In this document: positions 8,085 to 16,935 of the stretch, piece by piece | Layout of the letters: the number at the start of each line of letters is the position of its first letter | Numbering within the stretch: position 1 is the stretch's first letter | NCBI RefSeq assembly: GCF_034932145.1 | Contig: NZ_JAYGHV010000009.1 | Span: forward strand, 1 to 36,766 | Direction: 5' to 3' | Length of the DNA: 36,766 nucleotides | Origin: CCY15215 sp034932145 | GTDB lineage: Bacteria > Cyanobacteriota > Cyanobacteriia > Cyanobacteriales > Spirulinaceae | The notes under the pieces: model-generated | Database searches by the model: none | What the model saw: the letters and a program-made list of their open reading frames with translations, nothing else | Told to the model about the DNA's origin: nothing | Translations under genes and position numbers: made by a program

Positions 8085-8999
8085 TTACTGTTTTATCGCA
8101 AAAATTGTTGGCTGGTAATTCGTGTTATCGATTCTCTTTTGAGCCATTTTTTGATAGGTTTCAACTAATTCACAGCCAATAAATTTCCGATTATTTTTGA
8201 TAGCAACAACACCCGTTGTTCCCGAACCTGTAAAAGGGTCAAAGACAATATCATCCATTTTTGTTGAAGCAAGTAGACAAGTCTCAACTAATTGTTCAGG
8301 ATAGACCGCAAAATGTGCATCTCTAAATTTTCCTAACGGTATTTCCCAAACCGTTCTTTTGTTTCTCCCTTGAGGATGAAAGGCTTGATCCCAACGACCA
8401 TTATGTAAGTTTTGGTTTCCTTCATTTTTACCTTGTTCTGGCGTACCATTTTTTTTACCCAGATGTTTTCTTCCTCCTCTCATTTTTGATTCTGAACTAA
8501 ATGTTACATGAGGTTCTCTAATAGAGTCTGCGTCATAATAGTAATCAGATGTTTTTGAGAAAAGGAATATATATTCATGATCGGTTGTTGGTCTATTTTT
8601 AACTGATGATGGCATAGCATTGGGCTTTTTCCAGATAATATCACTTCTAAGCATCCACCCCTTATCCTTGAGAGCAAATGCAACGCGCCACGGAACACCT
8701 AATAATTCTTTTTTTCGATAAGTATCTCCCAAATTTAGCCATAAAACTCCCGTGTCTTTTAATTTAGATTTAATTACTTCAAAACAAAAAGTAAGATTCT
8801 TGATATATTCATTTAGGTCTTTTTCTCTCCCTATTTCATCTTGACTTAAATCTTCTCCTGAGTATTTTCTATGACCAAAATAAGGAGGGCTAGTAATAAT
8901 TGACTGAAAATAATTATCGGGTATTTTTTCATAAGTTTTTCTGATATCTCCCAGAAGAACTTGATTAATGATATTATTATAATTTACCTGCTTAATCAT
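8085..8999 (-). CDS. Site-specific DNA methyltransferase (beta class, N4C or N6A)
   Basis: A 304-residue amino-methyltransferase. The catalytic motif IV SPPYFGHRKYSG lies near residue 37, before the AdoMet-binding motif FDPFTGSGTTG near residue 253; this order defines the beta class, and SPPY is most often seen in N4-cytosine enzymes. The segment between them, including LWLNLGDTYRKKELLGVPWR and IIWKKPNAMPSS, is typical of small type II methyltransferases. It would protect host DNA from the endonuclease encoded just upstream: the ATG at 8999 overlaps the endonuclease stop by 8 bases and has GAGGGA upstream. An in-frame TTG at 9017 is less likely. The gene is AT-rich and lacks HIP1 octamers, which suggests acquisition by transfer. 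The recognition sequence is unknown. Confidence 0.88.
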   Translation of the reverse strand: MIKQVNYNNIINQVLLGDIRKTYEKIPDNYFQSIITSPPYFGHRKYSGEDLSQDEIGREKDLNEYIKNLTFCFEVIKSKLKDTGVLWLNLGDTYRKKELLGVPWRVAFALKDKGWMLRSDIIWKKPNAMPSSVKNRPTTDHEYIFLFSKTSDYYYDADSIREPHVTFSSESKMRGGRKHLGKKNGTPEQGKNEGNQNLHNGRWDQAFHPQGRNKRTVWEIPLGKFRDAHFAVYPEQLVETCLLASTKMDDIVFDPFTGSGTTGVVAIKNNRKFIGCELVETYQKMAQKRIDNTNYQPTIFAIKQ

Positions 9000-9960
9000 G
9001 ATTAAGAATTCCCTCAATATACTTGTTTAAATCTATCTGTGTCGCCTCATCAAATCCTTGAAATTTGTTTGGACTCATGTTGAAATGAAAAATTAAATTT
9101 ATTCGATTATTAATATTTCCCAATTCAGATGCTGACCAATTTTGAGCAATAATTACTGCCATGATATAATAGGTATTCGCATCCTCTTGAAGTTCGTGAA
9201 TTGCAGCAATTAAATCCCTTGTAAATATATGTGCATGACCTCCACCTTCAGTTTCTCTTGTTTTTATTGGTATTAATAAGATTTCGTTAGCTTTACCATT
9301 TTTGGGGACGAGTTCTACAGAAACATCAATAGTATGATTACCTATTTTGATTTGTTTAGGAGCAATCTTAATCTTTTTATATTTTCCATAGTTTCCATAT
9401 ATAGCAAAATAGTTTTGAAAAGCTGTAACTATAGCAGTTCTCACATTTGCTTCTAAGTGATGTCCTTTAATGCTTCTTCGAGATCCTTCGAGGCGATCGA
9501 TTATAACTTCTCTCACCGTTAACCAATCGAAACTTTTAATATGATTTTTATACTCAAAAATAAGTTCTACGAGTGTATCCGTTTCAGCTATGACTTTTTC
9601 AAGTTTTTCTAATTTACGCATTCGTGAAATTAAGGGTGCAAGTCTTTGCTGAGGTGCATCTCTAATTACCCAAGAAAAAAAATAAAAGCACGCTTTTGGA
9701 TGTGGATATACCCTTCCTACTCCATCAAATAAAAGCGGTCTTTTTTCATCAGTTTCGCTATAACAATTTAAGATTATACTAGAAAGAGTATTTTTTGTTG
9801 AGTTCATCAGTATATCATGAAGTGATTTGTGAGAACTTGTTTGCTTTTTTGCTATTCTTTCAACCCAATCATAAAAAGGTTTTGCTTGGTCAGCTAGTTT
9901 CGATAGCTCGACCAATCTATAATGAGTAATATTGACCTGATGTACAATTAGTTCATTCAT
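8992..9960 (-). CDS. Probable type II restriction endonuclease, partner of the methyltransferase
   Basis: A 322-residue protein with no close family I can name. Position directly upstream of, and overlapping, a type II methyltransferase is the main evidence that it is the cognate nuclease. The C-terminal half carries a plausible PD-(D/E)xK-like core: an acidic residue in GHHLEANVRTAI (E170), an aspartate at the start of a beta strand in NHTIDVSVELV (D212, E216), and a strand ending in LLIPIKTRETEGGGHAH (K233, E236). The D-to-K spacing fits, but the residue preceding the xK position is proline rather than D/E, so the assignment is tentative. The N-terminal 150 residues are helical and may bind the target. 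Base composition is AT-rich, as in its partner. Confidence 0.68.
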   Translation of the reverse strand: MNELIVHQVNITHYRLVELSKLADQAKPFYDWVERIAKKQTSSHKSLHDILMNSTKNTLSSIILNCYSETDEKRPLLFDGVGRVYPHPKACFYFFSWVIRDAPQQRLAPLISRMRKLEKLEKVIAETDTLVELIFEYKNHIKSFDWLTVREVIIDRLEGSRRSIKGHHLEANVRTAIVTAFQNYFAIYGNYGKYKKIKIAPKQIKIGNHTIDVSVELVPKNGKANEILLIPIKTRETEGGGHAHIFTRDLIAAIHELQEDANTYYIMAVIIAQNWSASELGNINNRINLIFHFNMSPNKFQGFDEATQIDLNKYIEGILNHD

Positions 9961-10180
9961 TGATTTAATAAAATATTGGCATATTGTATCACGTATGAGG
10001 GAATGAAATCAATTTTTAGTGAACGTAAAAAATAAGACGGTAGAAACATAAACATTATAGGATTGACGATCGCCGCGATCGCATCTTGTTTAACTCCGCC
10101 CTCGCCCAGAGAAATTCAGTAACGGGTAGAAGATTTGCATTCTCCAGAATATACTCCATATAGATGATTGATAATTGATA

Positions 10181-11869
10181 ATGACTGTAGAAGCGTGGAC
10201 TTTTCTTTTTGTTACCCTTTCCTTTTTGATTTATACCTATATTGGCTGGCGATCGCGGATCCGAGATAGCGAAGGCTTTTTTGTGGCTGAAAGAGGGGTT
10301 CCCGCCATTGCCAACGGCGCTGCAACTGCCGCCGATTATATGTCTGCTGCCACCTTTATCTCTAGCGCTGGGTTGATTTCCTTTCTTGGTTATGATGGTT
10401 TTATCTATATCGTCAGCATCGGCGGGTTTGTTCTCCTTGCCTTGCTGATTGCCCCTTACCTGCGAAAATTCGGACAATATACCGTCCCAGATTTTATTGC
10501 GACTCGCTATTACTCCAAAGCTGCCCGCATTATTGCCGTGGGGATATCCATTATCATTTGTGTGACTTACGTTGCCGGACAAATGCGCGGCGTGGGGATT
10601 GTCTTTAGTCGCTTTCTGCAAGTTCCCATTAGTGCAGGAGTCGTTATCGGCATGGCGATCGTTGGTTTTTTTGCCATTTTAGGGGGCATGAAGGGCATTA
10701 CTTGGACCCAAGTGGCACAATATGTCGTCTTACTCACCGCTTATTTGATTCCAGCTTGCGCGATCGCCTGGATCTTAACGGGAGATCCCATCCCCCAATT
10801 GGCCTTTGTTTTTGGAGATATTACGGATAAACTGAATGCGATTACTCTCGATCTGGGGTTTCACAACTATACTCAACCCTTCGTTAATAAATCTGAACTT
10901 GATATTTTGTTTATTACGATTTCTCTCTGCTTGGGATGTGCGGGACTCCCTCATGTTATTGTCCGTTTCTATACCGTCCCTAGCCCTCGGGCGGCAAGAT
11001 ATTCGGTGGGTTGGGCGGTGCTATTTATCGCCCTTCTCCTGACCACAGTTCCCACGGTGGCAGAATTTTCTCGCTACAATCTCATTACCAGTTTGCACGA
11101 CAAAACCCCCACGGAAATTCACGCTTTAGACTGGGCTGTAAAGTGGGAAAATACGGGTTTATTAGGATTTGATGACAAGAATCAGAATGGGCGCATTGAA
11201 TTAACCCCAAATCAGGACAGCAACGAAATAAGCATCGATCGCGATATCGTCTTTCTCTCAACCCCAGAAGTCGCCCAACTCGCCCCTTGGACGATCGCCC
11301 TGGTTGCAGCAGGAGGATTAGCGGCTTCTCTTTCCACGGCGGCGGGGTTATTATTAGTTATTTCCAGTTCTATTGCCCACGATATTTATTATCGCCTCAT
11401 TGACCCCGAGGCTTCTGAAGAAAAACGGGTCATGTTAGGGCGAATCATGGTCTGCGTTGCGATCGCCATTGCGGGGTATTTTGGTATTAATCCCCCTGGA
11501 TTTGTGGGAGAAATTATTACTATGTCCATCGGTTTTGCTGCGGCAAGTTTCTTTCCGGTACTTTTGTTAGGAATTTTTGACAAGAGGACGAACAAAGAAG
11601 GGGCGATCGCGGGAATGCTGGTGAGTTTTATTTTTACTGCTGTCTATATTATCGGCGAACAGTTTTTGGGGATGTCTCCCTGGTGTTTTGGTATTACTTC
11701 CCAAGGGATCGGTGCAATGGGTGCAATTTTGAATTTTATTGTTACCTTATCTGTTTCGCGTTTAACTCCTCCTCCTCCCTTAGATGTGCAGCAATTAGTC
11801 GATGATTTGCGATCGCCGGAAGATGCCCCTTTTGCCCTCATGGATATCGGCGAAGAACAGTTAGATTAA
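10181..11869 (+). CDS. Sodium:solute symporter, VC_2705/ActP-like
   Basis: A 562-residue inner-membrane protein with about 13 hydrophobic helices of the SSS family. Family landmarks include the N-terminal helix with SRIRDSEGFFVAERGVPAIA, then AADYMSAATFISSAGLI, and GLPHVIVRFYTVPSPRAARYS in the middle; these match the VC_2705 subfamily related to acetate permease. It would couple sodium influx to uptake of an organic solute. A soluble loop at about residues 325-365 contains DKNQNGRIEL, an EF-hand/dockerin-like calcium loop, a feature seen in this subfamily. The usual small DUF4212 partner gene is absent upstream. I start at ATG 10181; a TTG six bases upstream is possible. Context suggests it feeds the convergent hydrolase genes. 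Confidence 0.88.
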   Translation: MTVEAWTFLFVTLSFLIYTYIGWRSRIRDSEGFFVAERGVPAIANGAATAADYMSAATFISSAGLISFLGYDGFIYIVSIGGFVLLALLIAPYLRKFGQYTVPDFIATRYYSKAARIIAVGISIIICVTYVAGQMRGVGIVFSRFLQVPISAGVVIGMAIVGFFAILGGMKGITWTQVAQYVVLLTAYLIPACAIAWILTGDPIPQLAFVFGDITDKLNAITLDLGFHNYTQPFVNKSELDILFITISLCLGCAGLPHVIVRFYTVPSPRAARYSVGWAVLFIALLLTTVPTVAEFSRYNLITSLHDKTPTEIHALDWAVKWENTGLLGFDDKNQNGRIELTPNQDSNEISIDRDIVFLSTPEVAQLAPWTIALVAAGGLAASLSTAAGLLLVISSSIAHDIYYRLIDPEASEEKRVMLGRIMVCVAIAIAGYFGINPPGFVGEIITMSIGFAAASFFPVLLLGIFDKRTNKEGAIAGMLVSFIFTAVYIIGEQFLGMSPWCFGITSQGIGAMGAILNFIVTLSVSRLTPPPPLDVQQLVDDLRSPEDAPFALMDIGEEQLD

Positions 11870-11875
11870 TCTAGA

Positions 11876-13282
11876 TTAATCATTTTCTAATCCCATAATA
11901 CGGCGATAATGTGCCTCTACTTTCTCCGTTGTTACAGATTTGCGATCGCGCGTCCAATCGCTATATTTAAACAGGTCTTGGCGCAATTTCTCCAGGTCGA
12001 TATGAGTGAGTTTACCTGCTGCAACGACGCGATCGCCATTCACCCAAACGCTATCAACAACCTGGTTGGGACGACCAAAAACTAACAATCCGATGGGATC
12101 GGTACGGGGTAGTAAAGATAAATTAGTTAGATCGTAAAGCACGCAATCTGCTTTTTTACCTACTTCTAATGAGCCGATTTTATCATCTAAATTGATTCCT
12201 GTTGCTCCTCCTAAAGAAGCCATTTTTATTGATTCTTGCGGATCGATCCAGTGACGATACTCAAAATCGGTAATATTGTGCAGCATCGTGCCAATTTTAA
12301 TCGCTTCTAGCATATCTTGACCATCACTGCTGGCGGCTCCATCGCAACCAAAAGCAACATTAACCCCTGCTTGACGATATTTTAAAATCGGGGCAATTCC
12401 ACTCCCCAATCGTAAATTACTTAATGGGTTATGGACTACCGTTGATTGGGTTTTCGCCAAGCAAGAAATATCATCATCATTCAGCCAAATGCAATGCGCT
12501 AAAGAAGTGCGATCGCTTAAAAAACCAATCCGATCTAAATATTCTACTGCCGTACAAGCATATTTTTCTTGGGCGAGTTTCTCCTGTGCCTTCGTTTCGA
12601 GAAGATGAGTATGGCGACATAAATTATAGCGATCGCTTAACTCAATACAGCCTTTAAATAAAGCATCTGAACATAATTGCGTTCCCGTTGGTGCTGTCAT
12701 AATACTAACACCAGTTTCGGGATGATGGAACTTTTCAATAGCAGCTTGCAACAACTCTAAAACCCACTCTGTTGTCCAACAACCGTCTTTAATTTCTCGG
12801 TTTTTACCCCCATCGGGAATACCTTCTTCCAGATCGCGATCGTAAATCAATGGACCAATAAATGCCCGAATACCAATCTCTTGATAACCGCGTACAGTTG
12901 CTGCAATTGTCTCCATTTCTTGCCCTGGAATGAGGACTAAATGATCGACAACGCAAGTTCCTCCTGATAATAAAGTTTCTGTTGCAGTACCTAAAGCACT
13001 GAGATAAATTTGCTCTATTTCTACTGGCGGAAAATCATAGAGTTGCGTCAACCATAATTCTAAAGGATAAGGGGAAATTAACCCGCGCTGCCACATTTCT
13101 GAAGAGTGGGTATGGGCATTGACAAAACCAGGTAATAATAACTTATTTGTTCCATCAATAATAGTGCCTTTGGCTTCGAGATCGGGTGCAATTTTGGCGA
13201 TCGCATCTCCTTCAATTTGCACGTCAACGCGAACATATCCCGTATCTGTAGAAATCAAAACATTTTGAATGGTAAAATTCAT
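11876..13282 (-). CDS. TRZ/ATZ-type amidohydrolase (chlorohydrolase/deaminase family)
   Basis: A 468-residue metal-dependent hydrolase of the cytosine-deaminase-like amidohydrolase group (COG0402). It has the metal-binding NAHTHSS (H57, H59), RHTHLLETK near residue 230, LAHCIWL near 266, and the final metal aspartate in FGCDGAASSDGQDM near 318. The C-terminal GSLEVGKKADCVLYD completes the composite beta-sandwich domain. Relatives deaminate or dechlorinate N-heterocycles such as guanine, 8-oxoguanine, thiomethyladenosine and s-triazines; the actual substrate here is unknown. It is convergent with the symporter (6-base gap) and divergent from the cysteine hydrolase, with which it shares a 97-base promoter region. 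The ATG at 13282 is preferred to a TTG at 13294. Confidence 0.88.
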   Translation of the reverse strand: MNFTIQNVLISTDTGYVRVDVQIEGDAIAKIAPDLEAKGTIIDGTNKLLLPGFVNAHTHSSEMWQRGLISPYPLELWLTQLYDFPPVEIEQIYLSALGTATETLLSGGTCVVDHLVLIPGQEMETIAATVRGYQEIGIRAFIGPLIYDRDLEEGIPDGGKNREIKDGCWTTEWVLELLQAAIEKFHHPETGVSIMTAPTGTQLCSDALFKGCIELSDRYNLCRHTHLLETKAQEKLAQEKYACTAVEYLDRIGFLSDRTSLAHCIWLNDDDISCLAKTQSTVVHNPLSNLRLGSGIAPILKYRQAGVNVAFGCDGAASSDGQDMLEAIKIGTMLHNITDFEYRHWIDPQESIKMASLGGATGINLDDKIGSLEVGKKADCVLYDLTNLSLLPRTDPIGLLVFGRPNQVVDSVWVNGDRVVAAGKLTHIDLEKLRQDLFKYSDWTRDRKSVTTEKVEAHYRRIMGLEND

Positions 13283-13379
13283 CTCAATTATCAATTATAG
13301 TAAAGATTATCCTTAGTATAGGCAGATCGTAACCTGAATCAAAATCAGAAAATTCAGTCAAATTGCCAATCGCAAAATT

Positions 13380-14168
13380 ATGAATCAATCTTTACATATT
13401 TTAGGGACTCCTCCCAATGCTTGGCAAGTGAATGCAGAAATTGCCGATATTACTCGTCCTCCTTTAGAATCCAAGGTTATCACATTACCCACAGAGACAA
13501 AACTCCTACGCTTAGATTTAGCCAAAGCTGCTTTGCTAGTTATTGATATGCAGAATGATTTTTGTCACCCTGATGGTTGGTTAGCGAGTATTGGAGTCGA
13601 TGTGAGTCCAGCGCGATCGCCCATCGCACCCTTACAAAATTTATTACCTTTATTGCGATCGCAAAATGTCCCCATTCTCTGGGTAAATTGGGGTAATCGT
13701 CCCGATTTGCTTAATATTAGTGCCGGAATTCATCACGTTTATAACCCTACAGGAGAAGGAGTCGGCTTGGGAGACCCTCTCCCTAAGAATAACGCCCCAG
13801 TTTTAATGGCTGGAAGTTGGGCTGCTGCGGTGATAGATGAGTTATCACAAAAACCAGAAGATATCTGCATTGATAAGTATCGCATGAGTGGATTTTGGGA
13901 TACTCCCCTCGACAGCATTTTAAAAAACTTAGGCAAAACGACGCTTTTCTTTGCTGGAGTCAATATCGATCAATGCGTAATGGCAACGTTACAAGATGCT
14001 AATTTTTTGAGTTACGATTGTATTTTATTACAAGATTGTAGCGCGACAACTTCTCCTGAATATTGTTTGCAAGCAACGCTTTATAATGTCAAGCAATGTT
14101 TTGGGTTTGTGACTGATTCTCAGACCTTGCAAAAAAGTATGCGGGGAATGATGAATGATGAAAAATAG
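13380..14168 (+). CDS. Cysteine hydrolase, isochorismatase-like family
   Basis: A 262-residue cytoplasmic hydrolase. The catalytic triad of the family is visible: D56 in LLVIDMQNDF, K166 in DICIDKYRMSGFW, and the nucleophile C199 in AGVNIDQCVMATLQDA. This arrangement is shared by N-carbamoylsarcosine amidase, biuret hydrolase, ureidoacrylate amidohydrolase and nicotinamidase, all of which split amide or ureide bonds; a true isochorismatase would lack the cysteine. An N-terminal extension of about 45 residues precedes the core. It is divergent from the amidohydrolase and followed by the cupin gene after 51 bases, so a pathway in which a ring is deaminated or opened and the carbamoyl or amide group then released is plausible. 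Confidence 0.87.
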   Translation: MNQSLHILGTPPNAWQVNAEIADITRPPLESKVITLPTETKLLRLDLAKAALLVIDMQNDFCHPDGWLASIGVDVSPARSPIAPLQNLLPLLRSQNVPILWVNWGNRPDLLNISAGIHHVYNPTGEGVGLGDPLPKNNAPVLMAGSWAAAVIDELSQKPEDICIDKYRMSGFWDTPLDSILKNLGKTTLFFAGVNIDQCVMATLQDANFLSYDCILLQDCSATTSPEYCLQATLYNVKQCFGFVTDSQTLQKSMRGMMNDEK

Positions 14169-14219
14169 ACAATTTTTTAAACCCAATTTTTTTACTAACT
14201 CTATCACCCACAATTAACC

Positions 14220-14696
14220 ATGACTTTATCTCTAGATAAAATCGCCGATCGCTGTAGTATTCCAACGCAGTGCATGATTCCCACGGTTAAATCTCCTCAA
14301 GATTATATCGCTTATCGTATTAGCCCTCATGATACAAATCGTTTGGCGATCGTCTTCGATCCAGAAATAGCAGCAGCATCTTTAACATTTTGTGTGGAAA
14401 TCTTCGATCCTGGGGGAAAAACACCTCCCAATCGTCATAATATTGCGGTAGAAATGTTTTTTATTCTGAAAGGTGAAGGAAAGGCGATCTGTGATGGAAA
14501 AACTGTTCCGATCCAAACGGGAGATAGTTTGCTAGTTCCTCCAACGGGTATTCATGAAATTCGCAATACGGGTTTGGGAAGACTTTATACTCTTTGTTTT
14601 ATGGTTCCCAATGAAGATTTTGTTGAACTAATTCGGAGTGGTACGCGAGTAGAATTAGATGAGGAAGATTTTCAAGTTCTGACAGGAAGTCGATGA
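14220..14696 (+). CDS. Cupin-domain protein
   Basis: A 158-residue single-domain cupin. The core contains PPNRHNIAVEMFFILKGEGKAI, a variant of cupin motif 1 with H and E ligands, and GDSLLVPPTGIHEIRNTG, motif 2 with the third histidine, spaced as in Cupin_2 proteins. The fold could act as a metal-dependent enzyme (for example an isomerase, or a ureidoglycolate-hydrolase-like lyase) or as a ligand sensor; sequence alone does not decide. It follows the cysteine hydrolase in the same direction with a short gap and is probably co-transcribed, so a role in the same catabolic route is likely. Confidence 0.85.
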   Translation: MTLSLDKIADRCSIPTQCMIPTVKSPQDYIAYRISPHDTNRLAIVFDPEIAAASLTFCVEIFDPGGKTPPNRHNIAVEMFFILKGEGKAICDGKTVPIQTGDSLLVPPTGIHEIRNTGLGRLYTLCFMVPNEDFVELIRSGTRVELDEEDFQVLTGSR

Positions 14697-14709
14697 ATAA
14701 TGAATAATT

Positions 14710-16224
14710 ATGAAGATATCTTTCCAGAAATTGAGATTGTATCCTTTTATGAATGATATAATCAGTCAGAAGAAAGATGCTTGTTCCCCAATCTACGGGT
14801 TTTCTAATGAAATGAACCAAACTCCATCCATATCCGATCCCAGTGTCGATATTTTCCTCTACGATCTGTATAGTGGACTCGGTAAAAGCGAACAGGATAT
14901 TTCCAGCGATCGCCGCCGTTTTTGGAATCGCATTTACGACGAAAACTATATCGAACAAAATCTAGAAGCCTTTAAAAAGAAAGAACGAGATTTTTCTAAC
15001 TATATCGAACTGTTAGATTCACAGATTAAACCCTTTGATGCCCCCCTCGATGGTTACTATTATCCTGTTAAACTGGGAGATACCCTTGCTTTACAAATCA
15101 ATTGTACTGGACGCAATAACGATCCCGATCGCGAACAAAACTCTACCGCACAAAGATTTATAGAACTGCAAAAATTTGTCAGAATCATTGACAATCATAC
15201 CACAAAAACACCGGCTCAACTCGGACAAAGCTGGCTTTTTTTAGGACAGATTGATAGTGCAACTCAAGACACAAAGGAAATCGAAAAAATTGCAGAATCT
15301 TGTTATAAACATTTAGAAATCACCAAAAAAATTAATTGGAAACAAGATTTGATCGGACGGGGAATCTATCAAGAGGCATATTTTTACGAACTCGAACAAC
15401 CCGATATAATTCTTGATGGAGAAAATCGGACTCATCATCTCTTAATCTGTTTATTTCCTCAATATAAAACCCAAACCGAAATTGAAAAAATTATAGGAGA
15501 TTTGTATCCCGATTTTATGGCTTTGTTTCATTATCGCAGCAAAATTCTCTGGGTTTGCGAACAAAGCCGCACAATTAAAACAACCTTAAAAGGTGCATCG
15601 GAGGATATTAAAAATATGGTTGAGAACATATCGAAACGATTAGAAAATTCTCAACTCGATCTGAAGCACTTGCAAAAAGACCTCGGAAATGCTTTGGAAA
15701 TGTCGCGTTTGTGCGGTACTCACCTCAGCTATTTTCAAGAATATCTCATGAATCTTGAAATAAACCGAAAAAATTATCAAAATCGTTTGCAATGGATGCG
15801 CGATCGCGATAATTCTACTCTCTGCGATCTGAAATTTTTCGAGACATTTGCCAACTCTACTCAGTATAAAACCGATCAAATTGAGATGGATTATAAGGTT
15901 CTCAATGAAGCCATAAAACCCCTCAATAGTTTCATTCAAACCATAGAAGGAATTATCGCCATCGAACGCATTCAAAACGAACGCACCTTAAATAATACGA
16001 TCGCGATCGCAGGGGTAGGAATTAGTGTGGCCTCCTTAATTGCTTCCACCATTGGACAAGAAGAAAGTCGCATCATAATCAAACAATTTGTTACTATTCC
16101 AGAAGAGTCCATCTCTTCTTTTCTGCAAATTAGTTTAATACTCTTTCCTTTAGCAATGAGTATTTTTTTAGGAATTATTAGTGCAGTTTTGACTTCTTTC
16201 CTCTTGCGATTTTTCAAAAAATAG
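14710..16224 (+). CDS. Coiled-coil protein with two C-terminal membrane helices
   Basis: A 504-residue protein I do not recognise. It begins 13 bases after the cupin stop. Visible parts: a soluble N-terminal region of about 290 residues with a conserved-looking LFLGQIDSATQDTKEI segment, a long predicted coiled coil at about 295-420 (heptad-like QLDLKHLQKDLGNALEMSRL), and two hydrophobic segments at about 436-453 (IAIAGVGISVASLIAS) and 475-500 (ISLILFPLAMSIFLGIISAV) ending in a short basic tail. The layout recalls CorA-like membrane proteins, but no GMN motif is present. Later in-frame ATGs at 14752 and 14812 are possible starts. Function is unknown; co-transcription with the cupin may be incidental. 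Confidence 0.75.
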   Translation: MKISFQKLRLYPFMNDIISQKKDACSPIYGFSNEMNQTPSISDPSVDIFLYDLYSGLGKSEQDISSDRRRFWNRIYDENYIEQNLEAFKKKERDFSNYIELLDSQIKPFDAPLDGYYYPVKLGDTLALQINCTGRNNDPDREQNSTAQRFIELQKFVRIIDNHTTKTPAQLGQSWLFLGQIDSATQDTKEIEKIAESCYKHLEITKKINWKQDLIGRGIYQEAYFYELEQPDIILDGENRTHHLLICLFPQYKTQTEIEKIIGDLYPDFMALFHYRSKILWVCEQSRTIKTTLKGASEDIKNMVENISKRLENSQLDLKHLQKDLGNALEMSRLCGTHLSYFQEYLMNLEINRKNYQNRLQWMRDRDNSTLCDLKFFETFANSTQYKTDQIEMDYKVLNEAIKPLNSFIQTIEGIIAIERIQNERTLNNTIAIAGVGISVASLIASTIGQEESRIIIKQFVTIPEESISSFLQISLILFPLAMSIFLGIISAVLTSFLLRFFKK

Positions 16225-16269
16225 TCTCAAAAAATATTTATATTTCTAATGGCGATCGCATTTTTCTGT

Positions 16270-16935
16270 TCAATAGAACATAATTCGCCGCAGGGCAAAT
16301 GCTAACACAGAAACCGCACAGACAATAGTACTTTGTCCCAACAAAGGATTCAAGGAATATTGTAAAATTCCTTGCAATAAGGCAATAAATCCCTCATCAA
16401 TAAAGCCAAAAAGGTGCAAACCGATCAAATAGGTAATACCTAACAAATGAATGGTAAATAAGCCACAAAAACAACTAAATGCCAGTGCTTCTAAGGTGGG
16501 TTTTGTGCGAAAAGCCAAAGAACCGCAAATCCAAGCGCCAGGAATAAAGCCCAATAAATAACCAAAAGTTGGCTCAGTAATGTAGTCTAAGCCGCCACCA
16601 TGAGTAAAGATACGAAATCTCGTTAAAAATAGCCCCAATAAAATATAGATAATTTGTGAAAGCGCTCCTGACTGCTTTCCTCCCAAACATCCCACCAGTA
16701 ATACTGCCCCCACCTGAAACGTTACCCCTAGGGCATAAGTTTGTACGCCATTTTCCGTGGCCCAATTCCACGGTAAAGTCGTCGCAGAAGGTTCCATAAA
16801 AGTGCCACCAATCGTCAACAATAACCCCACCACCGCCCAAAGAAGTTTGTAAGGTAGGGAAAGATTGGGATTATTTGAGGATTTGCGGCGAACGGAACGA
16901 CTGCGCCTTCTTCTACGAGGGGGTTTTGTACTCAT
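16270..16935 (-). CDS. bioY: BioY-family biotin transporter substrate-binding protein
   Basis: A 221-residue membrane protein with about six hydrophobic helices. The BioY signature is clear: GGGLDYITEPTFGYLLGFIP, preceded by GGKQSGALSQIIYILLGL. BioY is the S-component that binds biotin with high affinity and works alone or with an ECF energizing module, none of which is encoded here. An unusual arginine/lysine/serine-rich N-terminal tail (KPPRRRRRSRSVRRKSSNN) precedes the first helix and would lie in the cytoplasm. The ATG at 16935 is the only clear start. It is convergent with the coiled-coil gene. Confidence 0.85.
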   Translation of the reverse strand: MSTKPPRRRRRSRSVRRKSSNNPNLSLPYKLLWAVVGLLLTIGGTFMEPSATTLPWNWATENGVQTYALGVTFQVGAVLLVGCLGGKQSGALSQIIYILLGLFLTRFRIFTHGGGLDYITEPTFGYLLGFIPGAWICGSLAFRTKPTLEALAFSCFCGLFTIHLLGITYLIGLHLFGFIDEGFIALLQGILQYSLNPLLGQSTIVCAVSVLAFALRRIMFY

